Source: Mesocentrotus franciscanus (taxonomy: Eukaryota > Echinodermata > Echinoidea > Camarodonta > Strongylocentrotidae). From it: a DNA stretch of 64,000 bases. The first letter of the stretch is position 1. Every line of letters begins with the position of its first letter. The DNA lies in the NCBI GenBank assembly GCA_037976565.1, contig CP137681.1:30074707-30138706 (forward strand), written 5' to 3'. Of the stretch, positions 41,498 through 54,500 are shown piece by piece. The position numbers and the translations under genes were made by a program. The notes under the pieces are model-generated. The model saw only the letters and a list, made by a program, of their open reading frames with translations, was not told the origin of the DNA and did not search any database.

Positions 41498-44400
41498 CAG
41501 ACAGGAAGGGGGAAACAGAGGGAGAGAGAGAGAGAGAGAGAGGGAGCTAGAGAGAAAAAAAATTGGGGCCAGCTAATTAACAGCAATTTGTTTGTGCGTT
41601 ACCTGTCCTTGGATGTCAAAAGAGGTACATGTACTTGAAAAGATGAAGAATGGGGGAGGGGACAGGGGGCAGGGGTGGAGGCGGTGGAAGAAGTTAAGGT
41701 TGAGAGATGTACTGATTGTAATGGACCAGTTTACATTTTATGCATACTTTATAAATGAAGGTTGTTCTTGACAACCTGAAGGCTTGCCCAAGGCTTGCCC
41801 GGCATAGTAACAACTAACAAATAATGTACAGTACATCTGTATGCAGACTGGATTCCAAGTATTGTAGTTCAACAGGTTAATAGAATACTTTGTCACTAGG
41901 TCCCCAGGAAAGAAACATCCATAAATTTGAATATACAATGTATGTTAATAGTAAACCGGTCTATTGGATAGATGAAGTTGTACATTTGAAACAATATAAT
42001 TTCATAAGGCAGCAATGTCAGTGTTTTGTGTAACGTTCAATACACTCTATGTTGTATAACATGTTTGTTTACCACTGCGTACTTGCTGTAAGTAACTTAA
42101 TTTGCAAACAGACAGTTTGATTATGTTTTTTTGTTGTTGCTAATGAATGTTCATAATTTAAACCAATGTAGCGTGAGTTGCAAAAAAAAAAAGTTGCAAT
42201 TACAATACATGTACTGTACAGGTGTACTCTGTATTATCATATGACCTAATAAGCTCTCCCTTCCCTAAACTGCATGTTTACACACCTACACGTACAAACA
42301 TACATGTATTAAAATGTACATGACACATGTTACTTTTGTTCTCAGTGTACTGGTCAAATTGTGTGTACAATAATATTTGCATAGTCTGATGTTAGGTAAT
42401 TAGAGGTAGAGAGAGATAGAGAAGGAAAGGAAAAGAAAAAAGGGGGGGGGGTATTTTTGCTATGATGTTGCCATTTGGATTTTTCTTTACCATTTTAAAT
42501 AAGGAGGGGGACTGGAGCAAGTACAGTACATCCATGTACATGTAAGACCAAATCTGCTCATACATGTACCTTGCATAAAATGAAGAAGAAAGAAAAACGA
42601 AAATCACTATTGAAAATGTATTATTGTCTGACAAAGATGCATTCTTTCTAGTAATAGTTAAAGATAAAGACCAGTTCTGGTCATGCGATTGCATTGTGAA
42701 AGAAATCGATCAGAAAAGGTTGATCATCCAGCATATACATGTAAGTGTTGGTGTGTACTGCAAGGTTCTGGAATCATCAAAATGATAAGAAATTTGGCCC
42801 AGTCTTGGTAAAGTTACAAGCACTGTACACAGAAAGATGTATACATGTATGGGACTACGGGATATCTATGTGGTCCCAATAGATATAATAATTTACCAAA
42901 TATATCAATTAGTAGGCGGTTTCCCGGCAAAATTTGTATCATCACGTATTAGTCAAAACATATTCTTTCACATGATTGGTAATGAGAGCTTCCATTTCAT
43001 TTTTTGAGAGGGGGCGTTTCCAAAACTGGTCTACATGTATATACCTTTAAGAATTTGCCCGCATAATTTTGAAATTTCAGGGAAAGTTGGATGGTGTCTA
43101 AATACCTGCAATTTTGACTGTTAACATTTGTGCAATCTAGTCTTTATCACAGGCTTTTTAATTTTCCTCCACCCACAGTCTTCCTGCTAAGGTAATCAAT
43201 GGTTGTGTTGCTGGTGTAGTCGGTGTGACTTGTACCTTCCCTATTGACTTGGTCAAGACTAGGCTTCAAAACCAACAAGTTATTGATGGAAAGCGCATCT
43301 ACAACAACTTGTAAGTATTATCAATGTAAAATATTGAAAGTTTTGTGAAGTAGAAACTTGCCTTGAAACTCATCCATGGAAAGTGACAGTTTTTTTTCCC
43401 CTGCTAGTTTCCAATATGGGAACCGGTTTATACATGTATGTACATCATGTACATATATATTTAGTTTATTTGTATACAAAAAAAAATATATTGAATTTAT
43501 AACGTAATTATCAACCCTGCATTTTAAAATAAAGCTGAGATCAGACAAATGACAAAGGATAATTAATATTCATAAGGCCTAATAACAAAAAAGAAGTGTT
43601 TTTTTTTACTATTCAGAAGAAAAAAGTATACTCAAATAGCGCACTATCTGTGAATAAATAGACTTGGCCAGCTATAATTAGCATGGCAGTCATCTTGGAA
43701 AACATTGCAAAAAATTGCAAAATACATGTAGTAAATAGTAATGCCCTGCCTCCTCCTTTAAAAGTCCGGACGAGACATACGTTACTTTTGTTATTTGTCC
43801 TAATCCCGTGATACTTTGTAATGTACAAAATGTATGGGACACAGAAAGACCAAATTTCTTGGGCTTGCCCATGTACATGTACAATGTACCTTATAGTAGG
43901 ATGTTAATATCTACTCTGGATCATTCCGATTCTGTTAGCTAGCCTTGTTGGGTTGTTAAACCATGCCCACTTTGGCAACCCTGTATTAAAGATAAACAAG
44001 TTGTCTTCATTTCATTTCTTTCTTGAATCTTTCAGGTTAGATTGTTTCATAAAGACAACCAGAGCTGAAGGCTTAAGGGGTTTATACCATGGTGAGTCAT
44101 CTAACATTAATGTGTACATTGTATCTCATGTGTTCTACCCTATTGAGCTTCATGTACATTAACCTGTACCCGTACTTGTAACTGGGTGCTTCTGTGCAAT
44201 ATGTCCTGTACGACATATGACTTTTCCCATTCAATTCGTCCGAAACTGAAAACTCTCTAGATACATGTACATGTATATTTGATAATATTAGTGATACGTT
44301 CAAACCTGCTTTAGTGACCACCTGTCTACAAAGACCACACTTTTTTTCCCCTTGAAAATGGTTTCTCATTGAAACTTGACTAAAGGAACCTGTACATAAA

Positions 44401-47400
44401 GACCACCTGTCTACAAAGACCACTTTTTGTGTCTCCCTTGGGTGGTCTTTCTAGACAGGTTTCACTGTATATCCATTTGATAATATTAGTGATATCAGAA
44501 GCAACCAGTAGTTTAATAATGCAATGGTCATACTGAGAAATTTTCATTACTGGATGAAATAAATGGATAAAAGTCTATAATGTCATACCGTACACATTGA
44601 TAGAGAAATACATGTGTCTGTGTAATGTGAATGTACAGTGTTTGTCAAGAGGTAGAATGGTATTGCCCTGTGAATAATGGTATGAGCTAATGTCCTTCTG
44701 GCACTCAGGGGATGAAAATGGTATCCCAAAGTTATCAATCATTGTATAGTAAAGTGGGTTATCATTCAATATGAAGGGATAAAAGAAATACATTGTATGA
44801 TATAATTGTGTCTGTGTAATGTGAATATATTGTCTGTTAAGAGGCAGAGAGGCATTACCCATTTGTTAAAGTAATGGTATGAGCTAATATCCTTCTGGCA
44901 CTCAGCAGATGAAAATGGTATCCCAAAGTTATCAATCATTGTATAGTAAGTGGGTTATCATTCAATATGAAGGGATGAGACCCATAATGCAGCGGGTGGT
45001 TTGTTGAGTATATCAATCAGGCTTCTTGAGAGTTGAGACAGCTAAAATCCTGCGTAGATCGTATTGATCTGAATTAGGGTCTCTTGACGTCAGTCAGTCA
45101 GCCTGCCTGCCGGAGTAGAGGGGTTGCGGTTGTTTGTTCTTTATCATCTGAACAAATAGCCAAAGTTTCAGTTTGCATCCCAAAATAGGTGTGCGGATAA
45201 ATGGAAAAGTACAATGTTCTGTGGAGATAAGTTCTTTTGAATTATGAACCATGAAGTATACGATTAGATTCAAAAGAACATCCGAAAGGAATTATACGAG
45301 GTTTAGTTGAAATGGAAAGAATATTTAGCCCAATTTACTATAAAAGGAATCTTCCGTAAGTGATCCTTTTCCAGCACTAGAAGAGCATGATATAATAATT
45401 CTTTGCTATGGCATGTTCTGAATTCTGATAAACCACTGCAATGGATGAAATCATTTTCATGATTCAGTTTATTAGGAATGCAAAAAAGGAAAATTGAAAG
45501 TACGTTTGATATACATGTAACATACTTCTCTCTCTTTTCATTTCGCTTTTATGATCACTTTTAGAAAGGATAAAAATATGAAAAAATTGCAATTTCAGCT
45601 GCAAGGCTTCATCGAAGGAGGCAAATGTTGAGCAGTTACTTATTTCAGTTGTACATTGTGCTTTTACATTTTGCCAGCACTCTAGTTTTCCTTTAATCTT
45701 TGATGTGTCTTCGTGTACATGTATATCAACGCTGGTATATGTATGCCTCCCTTCCCATCTGTTTCTCTCACTCCCCTCTTCTTCAGGCCTTCTCTTACTT
45801 TGCCTGTTTCCCCCATTCCTCTCTTTTACTCTTTCTCTCTTTGTCATCCTTGTGTTTTATTTTATACCCCATATCCACTTCATGGATCTACATCTCTTTC
45901 TCTCCTCTTTCTTTCTCTATCTCTCTCTCTCTCCCCCCTCTCTGTCTGTCTGTCTCTCCCCTGTCTCTCCCCCCTCTGTCCTTCTGTCCATCTGTCCCTC
46001 TCTTTCACTGTCTTCCTTTCTCCATCTCTCTTTCTACATCTCTCTGATATACATATTGCAAGATACTACACCACATTTACATTAACTCTGGTAATCAGGC
46101 TTCTCTGCATTAGTATCTACATGTAGGGAGATTGCAATATTGACATGTGCATTGTTGTAAATGTTGATGTATTTTGTGTTCAATCCTGCCAATGCTCATC
46201 TTCTGCTGTTGTATCTCATGCTGTTATTATAAATCCTATGCATCTCTCTTTCTCTATCTCTCTTTCTCTATCCCTCTTTCTCTATCTCTCTTTCTCTATC
46301 TCTCTTTCTCTATCTCTCTTTCTCTATCCCTCTTTCTCTATCTCTCTCTTTCTCTATCTCTCTTTCTTCATCTCTCTTTCTCTATCTCTCTTTTTCTATC
46401 TCTCTTTTTCTATCTCTCTCTCTCTTTATCTCTCTTTCTCTATCTCTCTTTCTCTATCTCTCTTTCACTATCTCTCTCCTTCCTCCTTCACAGCATCGTT
46501 GAGTCTCATTCCTCTGTGTTATCACCCCTCTTCACAATCTCATTTCAGGTTATGCAGTAAATGCCACGTTGATCTCCCCGGAAAAAGCCATCAAACTTGT
46601 CGGCAATGATTTCTTCCGCCATCTCCTCCGCACCCCAAGGTTCGTATCTAAACTCTGTTACTCTAACAAATGATTGTGGTGGTCTGTTTGTTCCCCCAAG
46701 TACAAGCGAATCCATCAATTATTGAGCCATTTTCACTGCGGGCCCCAAGTCCTTAATTTTAATGAATTGTGCTGTGCCTGCTTCTAGTGCAAAGGAATCT
46801 ATCTTGTATTGAGCCAAAGTTTGACTCTTCTTCATTTTAATGAATTGTTATGCCATGCGTGCTTCTAGTATGTACACAAAGTATCTTCCTTTATTTTTTA
46901 GCATCTACTACATGTACAAATCTCCAGTTACGATTGATGGAAAATGTCTTCATTTGATGGTGGATGCTTTTTGGTACTTGATTTCAGGTTTTAGTTGGAT
47001 TAATCACGGTTAAGATCAGCTATGTAGATATTAAGGAGAGATAGAACGTAAGCAGTGTAATTGAAGTGTTATCTTTAATAGTAATGTAGAACTGCTTTCA
47101 AACATGCTTCAGCTTTGTTTACATCTACTGTTCTACTTAAGTTATTGTGCATTCCATCCCAGAGTGTACATATAGGCATGCTCTGTTATTCAAGAGCAAG
47201 CTCTCTAAAGAACAAACGATTGTGCTTGATTGAACAGTATACCTTCATGTATGTAAGTATTAGGGGCATTTACACTGTCATCCAAACACGCCAAAAAATG
47301 CCAAACCGGAGCCTGACCGCGATGTTTACCAAGGCAACTACGCTTTACCGGCAAAAATGCCAAGCCCGAAACATTCCAAAACGAAGTGTGATCTTTTGGC

Positions 47401-50400
47401 ATATTTTGGCGTATTTCGCAAGTATAAACGCTTGCACTTGTAAAATCGCGATTTTAGGTCACGTGACTTTAGGAGCGTGGCTACATGTAGCTTTCGTCCT
47501 TGAAGCCTTATTTGCAAAAAGTAAACAACTTGTTTACGCTGAACCGCTCTGAGTCTCAGCTAAACTGTAAAATCTCGCTTTAGAAACCACCAAATGAAAT
47601 GATTAAAATGTCAAATTGAAGAAGAAGAGTTGTTCTAACTCATAAATATTGCAAATAGTTGTCAAACCCTGTTTTAATATCGAAAACTGAGCGAAACAAA
47701 GCGCAATCTTTTGTATTATTTTATCTGAAAATATTTCAGTATTTTTCATATTTTCCGTCATTACACCTGATCGATACTTTCGTGCGTGATAAATCAAAGT
47801 ATATCAAATCTCTCTTCCAAATATCTTCTCATAATTCTATGTCCCACGGTTGTTTCGGGAATAAATCGAAGGCAATGTCATCAACAAACCCATGGCGAAA
47901 CATTCACGGAAGCGTAAATGTAGTCCCATCTATAGGAGTACGTGCGGTAACATGTAGTCCATGTAGTCACACGTACCGTTATACGTGAATGACTGTTCGT
48001 GCTGGACTCGCTGTGTATTTGCATTGGGAAGACCGCGCATTACCAACAAAACACGCCAAAACATCGCTGAGCAGCTCAGTCGGTGATGTTTCGGCACAAG
48101 TGTAAACGGGTGCACGAAACATCGCGGTTTTTCAAAATGAGGTATTTGACAGTATAAATGCGCCTAGTGTCATGGATTTAATCATTCTCAATGATTTTGT
48201 TTCTTCATCCATGATATTTTTGAATGACATTTGCTTCATGAACCCAAGTCAGTCAATTACATGTCATTTGAAATTGAATTAAAAGATGGAATGGGCAATG
48301 CAAATGTGAACCCTTCCTTCTTTTCATCCGGTATTGCATCACAAACTGGTTAATGGTCATTTATTAAGTTACCCACTGACGGAAATAGATTGACACCTGG
48401 TTGGAAGTAATTAAATTACGTAGGTAGTATCAGATACCGGAGAAAATTTGGACAATAGCTGGTACCTGCTCATTAGCTCTGCCTCTGTGTCTCCTAATGC
48501 ACATATAATGCAATTTTATATCACTTCTGATGCTAGGCAAGTGAGGGTTTCACTAAATAGTACCTGTACATGTACATCGTACAAATCCCCTCAGTAAAAA
48601 TGTGTACTATTCCAAAGAAAAAGGAAAGAGTTTTTGTGTGGGAGATAGATTGATTACGAGCTTGAGAAGGGCAATCAATTTAGATGGCACTGTATAAATA
48701 TACGTTGCTCTGTCAGAAATTTGGCTTGGTGGAATTCTCCAATATATTGTGTATATTTCGTGCATTAAGCTCAATTGTGTATAGTGTAAATCAAGCGTGT
48801 TGAGTGATGCTTTGAACAGGTCATTGATTTCATTTCGTAAGAATAAACTAATTGAGATGAAAATGACCTGTAGCATAATGATGGAGAAAATAGTGATAAT
48901 GTGTAATAAAACAAAGAATAGTTTAGGTTTAAGATTGTTACACTCCATCTTGAAAGTTTGTCAGGATATGGCTTTGCGAGAATTGCAGGTAGCTGGTCTG
49001 CCCTCTGAATTTCACCCTTGATAAAAAGAAAAATATGCTTGTAATGATGAGGGTATGATTGCTATGTTATGTAATAAGAAATTTTATAAAATTGTTGAAA
49101 TGGAGAAGAAGTAACTGAAAGAGGAATAAAAAAGGGTTAATGATAATTATACATGTATATATTTTTGTATTTTAAGGTTCTTGTGGTTCAAAACAACTCA
49201 TTTTAATTTCAATTTCTATAACGGTACTGCCTTTTTGAAGGACATCCAAGAAAAGGTTTTGTCTTATTTTCCATCAGATTTTTCACCAGCAGAGGAGGAT
49301 AATTGCTTTTTCAATATAATATGTAGGGCTTTGCTATTTGACACCGGCACGACACAATGGCGGAAATAATCTGCTATTTTCGGATGCGTGATGCGTGTAT
49401 AAGAAAATTTGCTTGGGGGGGAGAGAGAATTCTCTTACGTAGTTTCTTTGTAGATTAATGCATAAAGAGGAGGCCCTTTTACATTAGGGTCGTGTGCATG
49501 TTTGATATTCATCTTTTATTCATCAGATTAGGAATGGACCCAATTCTAGTATCATGTTAAGTATAACTACGGTATTCTAGCTTTTACAGACTTACACTTT
49601 AAGTGTATAGGAGAAAATTCCTTTTTATTCTATGTCTAGTATCATAGTATTACTGACGTATTATAGCTTTTTTACAGACTTACACATTAAGGGTACCGGT
49701 ATTGAAGAAATTTCCTTTTTTATTGAAAATAATGAATTGAATAGAATTGAATAGAGTAATTTGCAAAATGAAGACTTGTCTGAGGATTGGAAATAACTAC
49801 ATTGGAACCTGTCTATTGAGGCCACCCAAGGGAAACATGAAAACTAGCTATCATACTGTAGACAGGTGGCCTTTCTAGACAGGTTCTACACGGCACTTTT
49901 CTTCTTTTGGGAAACAATAAACATGTACCTGTACATGTAGGTGACCACTATAGGCAGGTGGGCTTTGCCGAGAGGTGGCCACTATTAAAGACAGGTTTGA
50001 CTGTATTTACAAAATGATGACTCGTCTGAGAAGGATTAGAATGATGTGTTTTCCTTTTTATATCCATCTTTATTCTGGAAGGATCGACCACAGACTCCAT
50101 CGCAATAACTTGCCCGTACCACAAGCTTTAGTAGCAGACCTTTATTTTGTGGTTCACACATGTGCATGGAGGACTTCTAATAGTCTGACTGTTTTGAAGC
50201 ACCAAATGTCAATAAAAGTGTCACTACCACACACCAATTAATATTCCTAATGGCACCCATATGATGGCCTGTATGTGTATGTGTAATTTAGTGATTGCTA
50301 GCCTGTTCACACTTCCACTCCTCCTGGAGGATTACAGGCGCATTCACTTACATGTACATGTAGGCCACTTTCAACTGCTGCAATTTATTTTGTGTACTTA

Positions 50401-51370
50401 ATGAATGACAAGTAGGAATGAAAAAGGTAGTTGCACACAACAAAGCTGCCATGGGTACTTGCTTATCTTTGTGTTATAAGAAACACAAGTGTGAAGTGCA
50501 GTACTCCTATAAAGTACGCTTCAAAATAAACTACGCTTCAAAATAAACTACGCTTCAAAATAAACTACGCTTCAAAATAAACTACGCTTCAAAATAAACT
50601 TCTGCATTTTATCGCGAGATCTGAACAAGGCTTTACTTGTAGCTTTAGAGATCTGTAAAGTACTTTTTGTCCCTTTATATTAGAAGGGTGTGGAGATTTA
50701 AAAATTTTATGTTGCTTTTATGTTTTATGTCATGGTGGCTACCCAAAAATTGAAAATTTCTACTGTTGACAGGTATGTAATGATTGCAATCAGAAACCTG
50801 CAGATATAGAGTGATAATGAGAACAGAATGTTACAACTCATCAATATCAGAGAGATATTGAAGCATAAATAGAGAGAAATAATGAAGATTATTTTTGATC
50901 GTAATTCATCAAATCAGGGAACACGATTTCAGCTTTGAACATTTCTAAGTTTTATTCAGTACCGATAGTGATGGGTGACTTAACATCTTACTATTCCAAA
51001 ACTCTGATTCATCCCTCATCTTAAAAGCATGAACTGAGGGAAGGAAGTATGGCAGGGTATCAGTTTTAAGAGACGGCGTAGGACAGGACCGTGCTGAGTA
51101 AACCCCACTGAGCTCTTAAGTGTATTGATCGAGCATCTGACTACGGCTCGGTGCGGAAAGAATTCCTCATCCTCCTCCTCCTCGTTACGTTCTTTGCTTG
51201 TGTCGTTTGGCGCGTGATTGGTAATGGGTCAAATCTGCACTATATCGATCAGCGCATGTGCTTGCCTTCACCGGAAGTGGACGATTCTGTTTTCTTGTTA
51301 TTTCCATCTCATAATATTCAGGGTTGCCTCTCTTACTTCTAATCCAAGACGTGTGTATTGATCTCTCTCC

Positions 51371-51420
<50 letters not shown>

Positions 51421-51475
51421 GTCCCTCACTCACACTCATTCACTTTTCTCTCAATCTCCCTTTGCCTAACACTCA

Positions 51476-51513
<38 letters not shown>

Positions 51514-54500
51514 GTCGCTATTTTTGTCATTGTTAATAAATTCTCACTCACACTGTTATGCTAACTCTCATATCTTTCTCTCTATCTCTTTTTCTTTCTT
51601 TCTCTCTCTCTCTGTTTTTCTTTCTTTCTCTCTCTCACTCTCTCTTTCTTTCTCTTCTATTTTCGTTCTTTGTATTATCTTCTATGGTGTCCCTATGTCT
51701 TTTTATTCTCTTATTATTCTCTTTTTCCCCCTCGTAATTTCTTGCTTTTATCTTTAATACTTCTCTCTCTACAAGTCTTCTACCCTCTCTGTGTCTCTTT
51801 CCTCCTCTTCCTCTCCTGTTTTCCCGCATCAAAATATTGCTTCCAGCTAGATCATTCCCTCCCACCTGGAACCATTCTGTATGAAGAGGTAGTTGAAACT
51901 AATTAGACGTATGCATCTAGAGGATTTCCCTTGCTTTAATTCTCTCTTACCTATCTCTTCATTCTCCTCCCAGTCACTCTTTTCCCCTTTCCCCCTTTCC
52001 CCTCTCTCTTTCCCTCTCTCTTTCCCTCTCTTCCTCTTCCTGTTTTCCCGCATCAAAATATTGCTTCCAGCATGATCATTCCCTCCCACGTGTTACCATT
52101 CTGTATGAAGAGGTAGTTGAAACTAATTACACGTATGCATCTATAAAGGATTTACGTAGCCCGGGTAATTGAGACGTCACAACCCTCATGAGATTATGTC
52201 AGAATATTCAATAAGACGCAATGCCAGTAATTACCCTGAGAGAGATGCTGTCCATACAGCCCTGCAATAATTACTTTCTCATTATATTTTGTAACCATTT
52301 CAGGACAGGAATTAAACCGATCACATTTTGTTCTTCAAATTGGCAACAATAATATTTGCTCTTATTGCTACCTCTTTGAAATAGAATGTAATGTCTCTGA
52401 AAACAATATACATTTGCAAGAATGTGAAAAAGTAAAAAAAATTGTCAAGTTTGATTGAAAAACAATGATTTTGAATCTCTCAAAGTGTTGCCAATTTGCT
52501 TTTTTTTCCTGGCATCACACGCAATATAGTCATGAAACAAAAATGGATATATATATATATATATATTTATATGTACATAGAATTTTGCCTTTTTACTCGT
52601 GTATCTGGTATATTTTGTAGGCTCTGAATCAAAAGTTATAGAGCCAAACCCCAAAATGTGGAATGAATGTCTTGAAAGGGTTAAAAGGCCATTCAGCATA
52701 ACGGGTGAAGAAATGAGATTAGATTTTTGATGGCTAATTGTAAATAACCCAAGTGTGTCGCAAGTGGCATTCATAGTCAGTGATGTAGTGCCTCGCAATT
52801 CTTTGACAGAAATTGTTTTTGAGGCTTTGATGATATTTTTAGTTTTGAGCGCAAGTCATTTGTAGTTCCTGTCTTATTATCATTGCTTTATCAATTGACA
52901 AAAGTTTGTTTTGTCTCCTAAAGTGAATCCTTGTAGAAATCGATCTATATGCCCCCCTTCAACTTTGGAAATTTAGATGTACATGTATGTTATGCCTATA
53001 AACTGCACTCCCCCTTGCTGTTTTCGTTTACTTGTAGATGAAAAGAAATGGAAATTAGGCAAATATTTGATTTTGTTTATATCAGATAATAATTAGTATA
53101 GGACTTAAAATTACATAAAAGGCAGAAGTGCACATTCATCGTGAAAAATTAATGTCCCAAGACAAATTGTATTCTGCACGATTCCACAATGAAAGCAAGC
53201 ATTTATTGTTGATTGCTAGGCATTGAAGCTAGCGCAAATTTCTGGTGGTTTCACAAAGAGTGCGTTTATCGGGTCTTGCCATCAGATATGTACATATCGA
53301 ACCCCACTATCGAACCCCACTATCGAACCCCACTATACGAACGTGATTCTCGGGATGTCGCGTTTATCGTCTCTTCACGATTCAAAATAAAGGCCTTGTC
53401 TCTGCGCAGCTGCTTTGCGCCGTTTGACCCTGGAAGCGGATTAGCCTGGGAAGGTCCATAGAGCTATATGGGAAGGTCCGATTTGTATGTGGGGTTCAAA
53501 ACAGCTTTGCGTTTATCGTGTCTCATAAACGTGATTCTGGCTGTATGTCACATTCAAAACGCACCTTTTCGGCGTTACAATATGCCCATATCTAAAGACG
53601 TTTGAAATAGGGCTTTGCGTTTATCGCCTTAAAAATTTGCCTGAAAGACGTTTGAAAACGCTGATTCTAGGCAAAAATTTGGTCGATAAACGCGACCAAA
53701 GAAGGATAGTTACATTTAGGAGGTCACTTTCATACTATCATTGTACATTATGTACAAGCAGGCCTACATGTAAGTGTGAATGTGTCCCTTAAAACTCCTG
53801 TTAAGGAGATTATTTTGATATGGATTGTTACGAACTGTGTTTGTTGCATTAGAAATGTTGCACGACACAAGATTTCTCTTATCGACATACTAGAGATACA
53901 TGTAGGCCCTGCATGTACATGTACATTGTACAGTGTACATCTTTTGTCAAACCTCAAATAACATCTTCATTTCAGAACATTATTTTTCCATTGGCTACCT
54001 ACAAGGTAGATATCCCAAACAGTTTTGGTGGACAATTTTTCAAAGCCCAAAGCAATAATACCAGTACTGAAGGTAAAGATTTGATAACTATAGTCATAGT
54101 TTTATAACCATTATCAGATGTGGAACACAATTATTTTCAACAGTACGTGTACATCTGTATAGTGCATCTGGGTTGTAAACCTTACCAGTAAAATGGAATG
54201 TTTGTGTACAAATCAAAAGTAATTTCTCGCTAATTTTTGATAATAAGGATAGTAGTCACATTTGTATAGCGCTTAATACTACGTTTCTACATGCAAGTAC
54301 TTTACATTTCTAATTATTATTACCCCAGTCATTGGATTCATTTGCTAATCCGCACATGATAGTGCACTCGCTCCACTCCCTGGGGAGTAGATTTCTTTAG
54401 CGCTCTTTACAGTGTACAGTATTTACCCTTGTATTATGAGTCAAGATTCCTTTAGATGTTTGTATACAAGTGATTGCTCTGTATTTACATTTGTGCACTC

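Larger units (their letters stand above)
37637..43178 (+). other. glutamate carrier intron 1
   Basis: 5.5 kb with scattered TACATGTA words, a TA run (38080-38100), two related MITEs and a GA tract. No internal gene was recognised. Confidence 0.6.

Noticed and set aside
45700..46609. Ser/Leu/Phe-rich frames, seemingly multi-pass proteins
   Set aside because: They are translations of TCTCTTTCTCTA repeats in a carrier-gene intron; only 46549-46639 is real coding, in another frame.
47115..47552. 145-codon frame as a gene within intron 4
   Set aside because: It spans the left end of the TIR element at 47261 and resembles no protein family.
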